A DNA stretch of 64,000 bases from Voacanga thouarsii (GCA_026120185.1 JANUWF010001813.1:1178001-1242000); one strand, 5' to 3'. Shown: positions 22,651 to 35,431, counted from the first letter of the stretch. Translations and numbers: made by a program. Notes: a model not told the origin generated them from the sequence alone.

Positions 22651-23087
22651 AAGAAAGAAATCAATTCGGTCAGCCCAAGGAATTTCGATTAGCAAAAGAC
22701 AAAAGCAAAAGAATTAGAAAGGAGAAGGAAATTTGGTGGCTCAATTGAGCCATTGCAACAAAGAAAAGCAGTAGTGGTGTGCAGCTCGATTATGGCTCAA
22801 GTGAGCCGACAACGGAAAAAGAAATTAGTCTCGTGGTCCGCACGACTTCAAATTGGCAGCAAACTTCAACAATTCTAAATTCAGCATCAATTTGTTCAGC
22901 ACTACACGACAAAACAAAAATCAAATTAGAAGTCCAATTCTCAATTCAATTTCACAAAATCAAAGGTGGAAGCATTAGAATTTCTTTTAGGTTTTATTTT
23001 AGCAATTTGTATTCTTTTTTGGTTTTGGATTATTTTTAGGTAATTACTTCTTCTTTATTTAGGATTCTTTTAGGAACTTTGTAAGCC

Positions 23088-23094
23088 TATAAAG
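23088..23094 (+). promoter_or_regulatory. Putative TATA box of element B LTR
   Basis: TATAAAG after 'gcc' and about 25-30 bp before a likely start region. The right LTR has TATAAATAAA at 34437-34446. This is a canonical core promoter position inside an LTR. Confidence 0.5.
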
Positions 23095-23839
23095 AAAGGC
23101 CAATTTACCCTAGAAAAAGGAGGTGCACAATGTAGAGACTTAGATTTATTTTAAAGTGCATCACCAATATTTTTCGAAAATAAATAATTCAAGGAGAATT
23201 GTACAAAAAGGTCTTCAAAGGAAGAAAAAGAAGACTTGTCTATGAGTATCTATTTCTTTCATTTGTTTTCTTTTTCTTGAATAATGATGTTTTAATTGTT
23301 TTATTGTAATTTGACATTGTTTTAGGTATTCATAATATTTAGAGTTATTTGATCTTTTGATTAATTGATTGTTCTTCTTGGTATTTAATTACTTGTGCTT
23401 ATTACGAGATTGGTTGATTGTTACTTTCTATTGACTTGCTTGAAAAAGGGGTTGATGGTGGTTTCAATTAATTGGTTTCATATTTGTTGTCTCTTAACTT
23501 ACTTGAAAAAAGGGGTTAATTGCTAAGAACTGGTAATTAAAGGTTAATTGATGTCTACCAGAATATGGATTCATTGGTTAGTTTCATGTTTTAAGTTTGC
23601 TAGAATATGAAAATTTAATCAAGGATTGTGTTTAATGTATCTTTTGGGTAAGACTGGTTGAGACAGAACATGTGATACTAAGTTACCCAAAAGATAGGGA
23701 TTTATGGATTGAAAAAGAAGTGAGTCTATCTTAATCCTTCATAATGCCAAGGGAATGATTAGTTATGATAACGGTTGAGTTCTTTAAGGTCATGCTTGTC
23801 TAAACAATTGTTTAAGTTACATAATTCTACATCCTTGAA

Positions 23840-23870
<31 letters not shown>

Positions 23871-24112
23871 CTTATTTATTTTTATTTTTATTTCTTTTTT
23901 ACATTATCGAGTCTGTTAAACAATGAAAGAAAGGTGATTAATGTCTACTTGTTCCTAGAGGATTGACACTCGTTTAAACCCTATGCTCGGTTAATGATGA
24001 GTACACTTGCTCATATGTGTGATTTGGGTTGAATGTTTTAATTTAAACTTGATTGAGAATGTGCTTAGTTTTTATATGATTTTTATACCAAAATCCGAAC
24101 ACATCAAGTTTT

Positions 24113-24130
24113 TGGCGCCATTGCCGGGGA
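24113..24130 (+). other. Primer-binding site of element B (tRNA-Asp type)
   Basis: TGGCGCCATTGCCGGGGA lies six bases after the LTR end. This matches the tRNA-Asp-complementary PBS typical of Athila- and related gypsy elements, so B derives from a Ty3/gypsy element although it has no coding region. Confidence 0.88.
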
Positions 24131-24171
24131 ACAATAGCATGAAAGCTTGGAGTTTGTTGTTTTAACCATGT

Positions 24172-24410
24172 GAATATGTAAATAAGTAAATAGATAAATA
24201 TGTAAATATGTATATACGTTCCTTGTATGAGTAAGGGCCCTATTTTGTTGTTTGTATAATTGTATTTTGATTTCACTATATGTTGTAAATATGTAAGTAG
24301 ATAAATATGTAAATATGTATATACGTTTCTTGTATGAAGAAGTGGCTATGTTGTTTTTTGTATAATTAATTTCGCTATGTGTTGTAAATATGTAAATAGG
24401 TATATACATG
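24172..24410. repeat. Tandem repeat after the PBS of element B
   Basis: Units of about 114 and 99 bp (24172-24285, 24286-24384) and a partial third unit. Each begins with a TATGTAAATA-rich part and contains TATATACGTT..TTGTATGA and TGTTGTTT..GTATAATT. Short frames here reflect the repeat and are not genes. Confidence 0.75.
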
Positions 24411-25305
24411 TTCATAATAACTAACGTGTCTTTTTATGATTGTATATATTGTATATTTATTTATTTAATTTTACTAACCTAATGTCAATATGGAATATGT
24501 GTAATAATGATATTTTAAATTTGTTGATTTTTACATCTATAATTTTGAGTCAATACTAACTCTTTTTATTTTCAGGTTTGGACTTTAGCTAACACGATAT
24601 TGGAGACGGACTATTTTATTAGTTGTTTCTTTATTTACAATTTCTACTTTTAGTTTACTTTAGGAATTCTTATTTTAAATGTATTGTGGTCATGCATTCA
24701 ATTAGGATAGTTTTAGCAAAAAAAAAAAAAAAAAAAAATATAATAATAAAATTCTGAGTCTGGACAGAATGCAACCGACGACGGCTCCATTCTGGAAGGC
24801 TATTAAAATAATAATAATTATTATTATTTTTTTCATTTGTTCCCTTACCCTATTTCTTTTCTTCCCAAAATTTTTCTTATTTTGTCTTTTTCTTCTTGTT
24901 TTCTTTTTCTTTGATTTTCTTATTTGTTTCTCTTATTTGTCTTGTTCTTCTATTTTTCTTTCTTCTTTTATTCCCCTAGAATGATCTTTTTGTCTTCCCT
25001 GTCTTCTTCTTCTTCTTCACATTACATTTCTTCTTCTAATTATCCCCCAGGGATTAAATTTTTTTTTGTGTTAAACTTATACATTGGTGGAGCAATTCTC
25101 TTCATGTTAAGCTAGATTTCATCCTCTAAACTTTTTTGACATTGTGGATATGTATTGTTGAGGAAAAGTTTATTAGACATGGATATATCTTTGTTGAGTT
25201 TATTTGATGATAGAAGAATGCATATAATGAATTGTACCTCTTAAGATTGCTTCTAAACATTAGCTATACATTTTTCTAAAATTGTTGCACATCTGGAAAT
25301 CTTAG
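24411..25305 (+). mobile_element. Element B internal region, part 1 (non-coding)
   Basis: AT-rich sequence with a poly-A run (about 24717-24739) and a long pyrimidine-rich stretch (about 24830-25060). No gag, protease or polymerase motif is found in any frame. It is interrupted at 25306 by a solo D LTR. Confidence 0.6.
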
Positions 25306-28300
25306 TGTGAAACCCCAGTCGAAACCAACCTTAGAGTAAGGGGGTTGGGATGCATATAATATTTATTTGCATGTTTTAATATATTTTTATATGATTTTAT
25401 GTGTTTTGGATTTGTATTTTATAGTCTCAAGGGCTTAATTATGTTTATTGAGTAAGAAGAGCAAAATTGTAATTTTTGCTTGAGGTGAAAATAGGGAGAT
25501 AGCTTGAGATTAAATAGGAAAAATATTTTAGAGAGATAATAAGAACAAGAGTTGTTGTGATTTAGTGGTTAGAGCTTTGGAATTAATTTTTGAGGTATTG
25601 GATTCAAATTCCATCATTGGAGCTTTAGCATGATAAAATTTTATTTTTGTTTGGGAAGGTTGAATTTTCGGCCTTGTGTGCTTTAGAGAAGAGTAGAGGT
25701 GATGTCCTAGGGGAGGCATGATAGGAGTATCCTTATCCTACTCTTGTGCCCTACAAAAATTCCCAAGGGAATTCATACCCTTCTTGATCCTTAGTTTTTC
25801 CTACTTCTCAATTTATTAGGTTCGTCAATTTGTTCTAGCCAATTTCATTCCAGAAAATTTCAGTGAAGTGCTGTGGCTTTGAAGGTTCAAAACTGTCTAA
25901 GTGTAAGATCTTATGGACTGAAAATGGATAGGAGTTGGGGAAGGTTCCCAAGAGATTAAACTCCATGGTTGAACCTTCAAAACCCCACTCTAGCCATGTT
26001 CATTTTCTTCATGAAGTAATCTGGAATTTTTTCTAGCTTCTTGTTCATTCAAGGTGTCAAAATTTTCAGCCATCATTACCTCCCAAATGCTGCCAGAAAA
26101 TAGCCCTCTTGACCAGCTTGGAATCTGAAATTTTATGGCAAAATTTGGACTGCACAAATGCTGTCCAAACCAAAAAATTTTCTGGGCAAATTCGCAGCTT
26201 AGGTGAGCTTAAATCAAGCTATTTTCTTCCAGTTTTCTCCTAGCACCTTAGCCACATTTTTCCTCCATAAAGAAGTCTGGAAACCAGCCTTGAAAGACCT
26301 CTGAAATCCCCTTCAAACCCTCTGTAAACTGACTGGAAAATGGCAGCAAAAGCTGCCCAGAAAATTCCAGCAATTTGTGAAATCCTGCACAGAAATTTTT
26401 CCAGCTTTGTTTCCTTTTTCAGCCCTGACCGAAACTCCCTCATTTTTCTGTTCAAACTTCTCTTGAACAGCCATGGACTGAACTCCATTGTCTTCCCCAA
26501 CCTTCTACTCAAAAAACCAGTCATGGCTGCCCCTAAAATATCTCCAACAATTACTCCAATCAAGCCTTGATTAAAGACCAAAATTCCAACAATCCTAATT
26601 TAGTAAACTTCCATAAAACATCCATTAAACAACCAGACCTTCCTTCACCATTGTACTCCCTCTTTTCGGCCACCATTAAGCTACTTCAAACAGCTTTCAT
26701 TCCAGCAGAATCCCTAGCCAACAGTCGGCCATTGCAGCTTCCAAAAAGCTCTCCATTGATCAAAGATCTTCATGCCATATTTTGTTTTCAAATTTGATTC
26801 ACTAAATATTTCTTTTAGGATTTCAAACAACCAGTCTTTCATTTTCCTATCAAACCAGAAAATTCAATTGCCAAAACCCCTTAAACAATTCGGCCACTTC
26901 CTTCCCACAAAATTTCGACAGCTTCAATCAAATCCTCTCCATTCTCTTCAACTTTCAAGAATACATAGAACACCAAGAACACCTACTAACATCCATACGC
27001 CTAATACCCCTCCAAACCACTTCAATCTTCTTCAAAAAAATTCCAAATTTCACCTACTCACTTCTGTGAATCCATTCATACCACTTTTAATATCAAACTC
27101 CAAAATCCAACTCTCTCTTTTGGATCGAAACCAGTATTTTTGGTGAAGGCTCAAGAACACCTTCAAGGTAAGCTTGTTCAATCAACTTCATTTTCACTAA
27201 TCTTCAACCTTTAATGAACATATATGTGTATAATCATACTAATAGACTCTATTATTCTCTTTTCTCTCTCTCTCTCTCTCTCTCTCTTGGTGAAATGCTC
27301 TCTCTCTCTCTTGCCTGAATGGTGACTTCAACCATGGTCATGTTTTCTTCATCTCTCTTGGACGGATCTAGTCTCCTAGGAGTTGAGATCCATTCGAAAC
27401 TCCTCCAAGGTACTCATCAATCAAGTAAGCCCCTTCAACTCTCTTTTTAAATTCTAAATTCATGTCTCTAGGGTGATATTGAAAGGAGATGGATTATGTT
27501 TGAGGTTTGAGCATGTATTGTTGTGATGAGTTGAGATTGAAGCATGAATAAATGTGTGTATATGATGGAGATGGGATTGATGCATGAGTTGATTGTCTTG
27601 GTTGATTGTATGATGTTTTTAGGGTTTAGTGCATGTTTCCATGTCGTGAGTTGTATTTGTGTTCAAGCATGTTAGAGATTATGTCACTTTTGGTGAATAG
27701 GATTTATATTCAAGTATGATTGTTGAAGCCATGAATATGTTTATGCTAGTAGAGGTTGAATCATGTCTTGGTAAATTTAGCTCTATACCTTTATTCATGA
27801 ATGAGATGATTTGATGAATTGAAGTGGAGTGTATGTTCATGATTGTGATTAGCAAGTGGAAATATGATCATGATCTAGTTGTCCCTAAGCTAATTTTATT
27901 TGATCAATAACATGATTAATATTATAATTTTTGCTAGTAGATCTCAAAAACCCTAGAAAATGTGGATTTGGTCTTTTACATAAAATAGTGATATTTTAGT
28001 CAAATAAATGATAGTTTTTATTACATAAATAAAATATATAGAATTATATATAATAATAATATAAAATAAAGCCTTTTATATAAATAATCATAATAAGTAA
28101 AATATTAATTTTGTGAGTCTTATATTCATAAATACCATTAAAATTTATTATCTTTCAATTACTATCTTTTAATCAAGACCTATTAAAATTTACTTGCAAT
28201 TAATTTTAGTTATCAATTATTTTCTAACAATTAATTATTAATAAATCATTATTTTACCTAATACCACCTAGGACTCTTCATCAAATAAACTCTAATTTAT

Positions 28301-29627
28301 TTTTAGTAAGATTTAAACCTTCAACTTAATAGTACCTATTTCCTAAAACCCTAATTACTTTAATATCAAACTAGACTTAGCTTATAAACCCCTTTTATTT
28401 ATTATCGGGCCTTAAAGCTTGGGACACTAGGATCATGGTTGTAGTAAGTTGAGCTAGTTTTATTTGTGAAAGTGGATTTTGGCTTGAGTTTGATTATGGT
28501 TTATATTTACCCCAAGCGGGGTTGAGTCAGCTGTTGAAGACCTTTGTTGTATCTCAAGCTAAGAATCATGTAAGCTCCTGCATAAAACCTGATTGATGTA
28601 AAATGGTTCTATGGCAAGCCAATTGTTGAGTGCGTGGTCACTCATTTCTGTAAAGGCAATTGATGATTATTTCCTTTCTTATTTCAAGCAAACAAATTAT
28701 TTGAAAATCAATAAACAGTTTTACCCAAACTCAAAACTCTTTCTAAAACCGACTTTGTCTCAAACTTCGAAAATCCTTAATTGCCATTCTAAAGTGGAGC
28801 TATGTTTATTTCATTTTTCCCAAGTGGGATAAGTTACGTTGAGTAATCAATAAGGGTGGACTGCTAGGACTAGTCTTTGAAGGGTTAGGGTAAGTCTCTC
28901 AGTAGGTGGCCACCTCTGAGGGGTGAGTCCTTCCCGGATAAGATGTTAGTCCAGTAGGTCGTACCGGTCTGAGCTAGCAGTTTCAGTCAAGTGGACTGTG
29001 TGTTGCTGGAATGGACAACTGATTTTGTTTGGGTATAGAGAAGGAGGAGTATCTTTCTCGGTAGGCCGATCACCTACTTTTTGTCAGTCTGCACAAAGTG
29101 TGGCATTCTGACTGGTTATGTGGCCCAACGTGTGGTAACCTATGACCACCATTTTGAGTGGTTGATTTTATTGAACATGTATGATTGGAAAAATCAAAAC
29201 ACCACTCTTGATTTTGACTATTGTTTAATGCTTGCCAGTATTTCTCTTACGAAGATTTTACACTTTGCATTCATGAATTGTTTTCACTGGACACTCAAAA
29301 CACACACGGACTTATTGAGATTTTTATCTCATCACCCTTTTTACCATGATTTCAGGTCAATCCTGCTGTGGAGATGAGTAGCTAGTTGTTGCCTGCCTTG
29401 GAAGATTTTTTTTTCTGATATTTATTTTGTGTAATACTTTGGGAGTTGAGAGTGGATAATTTTTATTATGGATTTGTCTTTGAATTCTTGGATTGTAATA
29501 AGTTTTAAGTTTAAAGTATTATTTTTATTCTATTATTTTGATTGTGTGACCTAGTTATAAAGACCCTTTGTCATTTGGATGGAGCAACATCCCCGGCCCT
29601 ATCGGGCCTAGGTAGTGGGGTGTTACA
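25306..29627 (+). mobile_element. Solo LTR of gypsy family D (copy D2)
   Basis: A 4322-bp LTR, TGTGAAACCCC..GGGTGTTACA, matching the D LTR in the opposite orientation. Flanks CTTAG (25301-25305) and CTTGG (29628-29632) are a target duplication with one difference. It is diverged from the D pair, so it is an older insertion or another subfamily. It includes the tRNA-like module (25551-25620), CT microsatellites (27264-27312) and the stem-loop motif (29083-29112). No coding sequence is supported. Confidence 0.92.
25551..25620 (+). other. tRNA-like module in solo D LTR (copy 3)
   Basis: A-box-like TAGTGGTTAGAGC (25563-25575) and B-box-like GGATTCAAATTCC (25600-25612). In this copy the T arm still pairs at four of five positions (TTGGA/TCCAT), the best preserved of the four copies. 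Confidence 0.7.
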
Positions 29628-30442
29628 CTTGGCCTCCTTGTGCTATTTTGGTTATTGATTGAAGATTGGTTGACATTATACTTGTGCTATTTACGTTGGA
29701 TATTATTCTTATTTTTCTTTAGTATAAAAAATCTGGAAAGGTCTTCACTAGAAAGAGAACCAATTGCAAAGTGGATTTGGATGAGACGAAGAGGATATTG
29801 TGAGCCCTTTGGAGGTTATAGTGGTGATATTGGATAATTTGGAAACAAGGAGGACTCTACTTCTATAGGGACTTAAAGGCTTTGACTTTATATTTTTCTT
29901 TTCCCTTGATTTGTATTTTTGTTTTAATTACTCTTTATGCTTTTACTTGTGTGGTCATCTTTCTATTTATAGGTTGATTTTGCTAGAACAATTCTTCCAA
30001 CTTCTTGAAGAATGAATTTCTCATATCTTGGAGCTACTCTACACTCGGGGAGTATTGCTTAAACCTTCTATCCCTTTTTAATTTTGGTCCCATTGGAGAT
30101 GCTTTATTGTGTTTATTTTTTGCCCATGAGGACACGGTCCAGTTTAAGTGTGGGGGAGTGGTTTGGTGATATTCTTGGTTCAAGTTTTTATCAATTATCT
30201 TTATTTTTCTTGTTGTTGAAGTACTTTGGAATTTGAAAATTGGATTTTTCATAGGGCTAATTTGCCTTGGGGAGTATTATTTTCTTTTCCTTCTTTACAT
30301 TCTTAGTCCCTTGATTATGCTTTAGTGTGCTATTTTAGGCCATTGAGGACAATGTCCAATTTAAGTGTGGGGGAGAGATTTAACATTTTCTCAAGTGCAT
30401 TTTTGTGATTTTCAGTGGATTTCCAAGTATATATGTTTGAGG
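29628..30442 (+). mobile_element. Element B internal region, part 2, with PPT-like motifs
   Basis: Non-coding. Two blocks resemble the true polypurine tract before the right LTR: AAGTGTGGGGGAGTGG near 30148 and AAGTGTGGGGGAGAG near 30363. The second is preceded by 'ccattgaggacaatg', a phrase seen in the 3' region of Athila-like elements. Interrupted at 30443 by a solo A LTR. Confidence 0.6.
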
Positions 30443-32479
30443 TGTTGGAATGTATGCCCTCTTAGACTAGGTTTCTGAGGAAAATATCGAATATTTTATT
30501 AAAAAATTTATTTTCAGAAATTATTTGTGAAATCATTTTCTTTATTTGTGCACATTTTCATTTGGAATAGACCCATTGTGTGTAAATAAGTGATCCATAT
30601 GAATGGAGGTCTTTCACAGTAAGGTATGGATCATGGGTTATTTAAATACATAAACATTTGTTCTTAACCGATTGATGAGAATGAGAATCTCCTTATGTTT
30701 AGGTTATTATGTTATGAATTCCAAATGGGGAATGGCTTACCTTTAGCCAGTGAGTAGTCCACTCACTTCATGACATAAACGTATCTCGAATACGTAGAAC
30801 AAGACATGTAATAGTGGTTTCTAAAAGTACTATATGGTAGAAACCTAGACTACTATTGCTACAGCGTGGATTAATACTCTATGACTTGAGTGTGAGTTGG
30901 TGGTCTGACGAAGCTGGAAGCATATACTTTGATATGCTATAGTTGAGGTTCTATCGTAGGGCAAATATACTTGCATTTTAGGTATGTGTAACTAGTTAGT
31001 TAAGACAGACTTGTACAAGATAGTTTCTACACTATATCGCTCCTTGTGGTTGTCTGAATGATCTAAATATCCAGAGCCCTGGGAAACATGACTTGGATGT
31101 TTGCTTTAGGGTAGCTCCCTTAGAAAGCGGAAACACTCCAGGAAGTCGTGGATGTAGAAGCCTAAGGGTGGTAGATATCATTTAGAGGGGTGTTAGTACA
31201 CTTCTTCCTTTCTAAATGTATGGCGATGTGTAGAGGGGTATTTTAGTCATTTTACCTGTAGGTCAAAGACTTTGCTAATGCAGCATTGTCCTTGGGGTCA
31301 ATATTTTCTTATGGTGATATTAGGAAATACTTAAAATGTAAAATATATCTATTTATATAGTAGGGGTATTTTGATCATTTTAGTAGCCAAGGTGATGTGT
31401 CTTTTTGGTCCTCGGAATAGCCCGTAAGTCCTAATTAATTTTTGGGTTGAGAAATTGATCTCAATTGAGAGGGTTTTATTTTATTCATGAAGTCTAATTT
31501 ATTATTGGACTAGAAAAAAATAAATGAAGAGAAATTTATTATTTGGTTTAATTAGTTAATTAATTATTCAGGACCTAGGTCCAGTTTGAATAATTAAAAA
31601 ATTAACCGGGACTTAAACGAGAGGAAAATAATTAATACTTAATTATTTATTGGGTTATTTATTTAATCCCAAGAAATAAATAATTAAAGTTTAATTATTT
31701 TTGGTTCATTTGGGTTCATTAATTATTTATTGGGTTATTTAATTAATCCCAAGAAAAATAATTAATGTTTATTATTTTGGGCTTTTTGGGTCCAAGAAAA
31801 ATAATAAATATTATTTTGGCTCGATAGCCTGGACCATAAGATCTTTCCAGACACAGTTTAGAAGAGTTTAGGGTGAAGCTAAAATTTATTTTGTTAATAA
31901 TATTCGGGGTGTTTGAAAAATTAAATCCCTGGAATATTATCTTTCTCAAAATAATTATTTTTGATTTCATGACTCTTGGCTTTCTGTGTGGAAAAATAAA
32001 ATAAAAGAAAAAGAAAAAAAATCCAAAGGTCTCTGTCTCTCCCTCTCGTGTGACTATTGGTTTTCTGGCTTGTGGTGTTTCATCACTGGCTTTTGTTTTC
32101 TATAACAGAAGAAGTCATGCCTTGAAAACGTATGGTCAGTGCTGTGAAAAAATTGAGAGATCTTCTTCTCACCCGAATGTGTGCTCACCAATGTTTGATT
32201 AGGCTGTGGCCATATTCTGAGAATTGAAAAGCCTAGCATTATTGATTGCACCGGAGGAGAAGAAAGAGCCGGACAGTTTGGACACAGAAAGCTTCACTGG
32301 ACAGAGGAGAAGGAAGATGTGTTTTTAGCTTCAAACCATTCTTCTTCAATCTTCAAGGTTAAAGGCTCCAAGAGGTATGTTTTTCATGCCTCCATGCTGC
32401 TGCCATGCTCTGTTTATGATGTTTCTGTCCATTTTTATTCCTTCCGTAGCATGCTCTCTGTTATTTTTCAAATCCCACA
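30443..32479 (+). mobile_element. Solo LTR of Copia family A, divergent (copy A3)
   Basis: A 2037-bp LTR, TGTTGG..CCCACA, with a perfect 5-bp target duplication TGAGG (30438-30442 and 32480-32484). The first two thirds match family A, including the hairpin row. The last third is diverged and the micro-ORF is not preserved. It is nested in the internal part of element B. Confidence 0.93.
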
Positions 32480-32484
32480 TGAGG

Positions 32485-33529
32485 GATTTTCAATATTGAT
32501 TTTTGAAATTTTTTCTGAAAAAAAAAAACAGATTTGGAGCTAAATTGAGTTTATTTGTTTATAATGAAGACATGATTTCCTTTTTAACTTTGGATATGAA
32601 TTTGTCATTCAGTATGGTTGGATTTTATTAAAAAAGGTAAACCTGTGTATTGAGTTAGATTTTGCTAAGTCTTGAGAATTTAAGTTAATCTTGGTTATAT
32701 TTGGTATTTGAGTTTTATTTTATTCTTTTAGTTTGAATGTGGATGATGTGATGAAATATGGGAAGAGTTGTTGATTAATTCTTGTATTATAGATTTAGAA
32801 TTTGCTTAACTTTGAGTTTTGAATAAGGAATGACAGAGAAAAAATTTTAGTTGAAAAAAAATTTAGTTAAAAAAATATATGAAAAAAATTGTGAGATGAA
32901 AAAATTGAGTTGAGAAAAATTCTTTTATTAATGATTGTTGAAGAACTTTTGCTGAAAAGGGGGTCAATATGGGGAGAAGTAGCAAGTGTATTCGGTGCAC
33001 TCTCTTGAGGCTATCCCGTAGGTAAAAAGGCAAGAAAAAGAAAAGAAAAAAAATTGTGATGAGAGATAAAATGATGAGTGATGACTGTAAAGGAGGCCAA
33101 TACGGTGTGTGAAGAGAAATCCATGCACTTGAGGCTATTAATTCCCAAAGTCATTGAAATAATAAAGAGTGGAGTGTTTTCCTTATTTCATTAACTCGGG
33201 TTTGGTAAATTTGAGTTTATAATGCTTGAATTGGTTAAATGACTTGACTTGTATGATTTATGTTATCTATGTTTTTACTTGAGGAGTGGAATAATTTTCA
33301 TGTACTAGATATAGGCTTGTTTAACTTAACTTTGATGGCCTTAGGATTATTTGATTTAATTTATGAGTTTACAAAGGTTTTTAAAGGGTGAATGAATGAC
33401 AATTTTGTGTCTAAGGTTGGAAAGAAATTATGGCTTTGTTATGAATGAATATGAAAAGAAAGAAATTGTTTTAAATGTTTGGTTAAGTATTTACTTGAGG
33501 ACAAGTAAAGATTCAAGTGTGGGGGAATG
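32485..33529 (+). mobile_element. Element B internal region, part 3, ending in the PPT
   Basis: Purine-rich, AT-rich non-coding sequence, including runs of aaaaagaaaag near 33030. It ends with the polypurine tract AAGTGTGGGGGAATG (about 33515-33529) directly before the right LTR. No gag or pol motif is seen in any frame. Confidence 0.7.
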
Positions 33530-35426
33530 TGATAGGGGCTAAATTAGTCATATTTTTCTTAGTTATTTGAGGTTATTTTGTGATACATTTTGTTCAATAA
33601 CTAGTCGTATTCCTTCATATTTGAGATTTTACCCTTGGAAAAGTATTTTGTGATTATTTCAGATTTTAGGGTAAAATAAGATAAAAACATCACAAAACAG
33701 GACAAAGGCGGCGCCATCCCAGGAAGGGGAACTGGCGCCGGTCTTCCACTGGAGAAGTGTGGAGAAATTGAAAAGAAATAGAGGACAATTGCAATTGATG
33801 TTGGAAAGGAACAGGGGAGCAATGTCAAGTAGTTTCGGTTCATGGCTCATGGCTGACTGCAAGAAGAAGACAAAGCCGATAGCAACAGAAATTGCAAACA
33901 AAGCAACAAAGAATGAAATTCAGTGGGGCCAAGGTGGAGGAGACAAAAGTCAACAAAAAATGGCAGCAAAGAGAGCTGATTGCAACAAATAAAAGAAAGA
34001 AATCAATTCGGCCAGCCCAAGGAATTTCGGTTAGCAAAAGACAAAAGCAAAAGAATTAGAAATGAGAAGGAAATTCGATGGCTCAATTGAGCCATTGCAA
34101 CAAAGAAAAGCAGCAGTGGTGTGCGGCTTGATTACGGCTCAAGTGAGCTGACAACGGAAAAAGAAATTAGTCTCAGTGGTCCGCACGGCTTCAAATTGGC
34201 AGCAAACTTCAACAATTCCAAATTCAACATCAATTTGTTCAGCACTACACGACAAAAAAAAAAAAAAAAATCAAATTAGAAGTCCAATTCTCAATTCAAG
34301 TTAAAAAGTCAAAGGCGGAAGCATTAGAATTTCTTTTTGGTTTTATTTTAGCAATTTGTATTCTTTTTTGGTTTTGGATTATTTTTAGGTAATTACTTCT
34401 TATTTATTTAGGATTCTTTTAGGAACTTTGTAAGCCTATAAATAAAGGCCAATTTACCCTAGAAAAGGGAGGTGCACAATGTAGGGACTTAGATTTATTT
34501 TAAAGTGCATCACCAATATTTTTCGAAAATAAATAGTTCAAGGAGAATTTTATAAGAAGGTCTTCAAATGAAAAAAAAGAAGACTTGTCTATGAGTATCT
34601 ATTTCTTTCCTTTGTTTTCTTTTTCTTGAACAATGATGTTTTAATTGTTTTATTATAATTTGACATTATTTTAGGTATTCATGATATTTAGAGTTATTTG
34701 ATCTTTTGATTAATTGATTGTTCTTCTTGGTATTTAATTACTTGTGCTTATTACGAGATTGGTTGATTGTTACTTTCTATTGACTTGCTTGAAAAAAGGG
34801 TTGATGGTGGTTTCAATTCATTAGTTTCATATTTGTTGTCTCTTAACTTGCTTGAAAAATGGGTTAATTGCTAAGAACTGGTAATTAAAGGTTAATTGAT
34901 GTCTACCAGAATATGGATTCATTGGTTAGTTTCATGTTTTAAGTTTGCCAGAATATGAAAATTTAATCAAGGATTGTGTTTAATACATCTTTTGGGTAAG
35001 ACTGGTTGAGACAGAATATGTGATACTAAGTTACCTAGAAGATAGGGATTCATGGATTGAAAAAGAAGTGAGTATATCTTAATCCTTCATGATGACAAGG
35101 GAATGATTAGTTCTGATAATGGTTGAGTTCTTTAAGGTCATGTTTGTCTAAACAATAGTTTAAGTTACATAATTCTACATCCTTGATATATATATATATA
35201 TATATATATATTCTTTTATTTTTATTTTTATTTCTTTTTCACTTGAAAGAAAGGTGATTAATGTCTAGTTGTTCCTGGAGGATCGACACTCGTTTGAACC
35301 CTATGCTCGGTTAATGATGAGTACGCTTGCTCATATGTGTGATTTGGGTTAAACGTTTTAATTTAAACTTGATTGGGAATGTGCTTAATTTTTATATGAT
35401 TTTTATACCTAAGTCTGAACACATCA
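33530..35426 (+). mobile_element. 3' LTR of non-coding element B
   Basis: A 1897-bp LTR, TGATAGGGG..ACACATCA, followed by TATAT (35427-35431) that matches 22181-22185. It is very similar along its length to 22186-24106. It contains a poly-A run (about 34254-34270), a TATA box (34437-34446) and a TA microsatellite (about 35184-35211). With both nested LTRs removed, B would be about 6.9 kb with a ~3-kb internal region, fitting a large non-autonomous (LARD-like) gypsy derivative. Confidence 0.95.
33759..33992 (+). CDS. 77-codon ORF in element B LTR (right copy)
   Basis: Same length, start (MEKL) and end (KRADCNK) as the frame at 22417-22650. A one-base deletion and a one-base insertion inside the last 25 codons compensate. 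Likely chance retention in U3; no function assigned. Confidence 0.2.
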   Translation: MEKLKRNRGQLQLMLERNRGAMSSSFGSWLMADCKKKTKPIATEIANKATKNEIQWGQGGGDKSQQKMAAKRADCNK

Positions 35427-35431
35427 TATAT

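Larger units (their letters stand above)
22186..24106 (+). mobile_element. 5' LTR of non-coding element B
   Basis: A 1921-bp LTR from TGATAGGGGCTAAATTAG to ..ACACATCA. It is followed by a tRNA-Asp-type PBS and preceded by TATAT (22181-22185), which is repeated at 35427-35431 after the partner LTR. It contains a TATA box (23088-23094), a TA microsatellite (about 23841-23867) and a 77-codon frame (22417-22650) also present in the other LTR. Confidence 0.95.

Noticed and set aside
24104..24415. 103-codon minus-strand frame rich in Tyr and Ile.
   Set aside because: It is read out of an AT-rich tandem repeat next to the element B PBS.
26240..26581. 113-codon minus-strand frame in the solo D2 LTR, with overlapping plus-strand frames.
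   Set aside because: It is not shared with other D LTRs and lies inside a recognised LTR; no domain.
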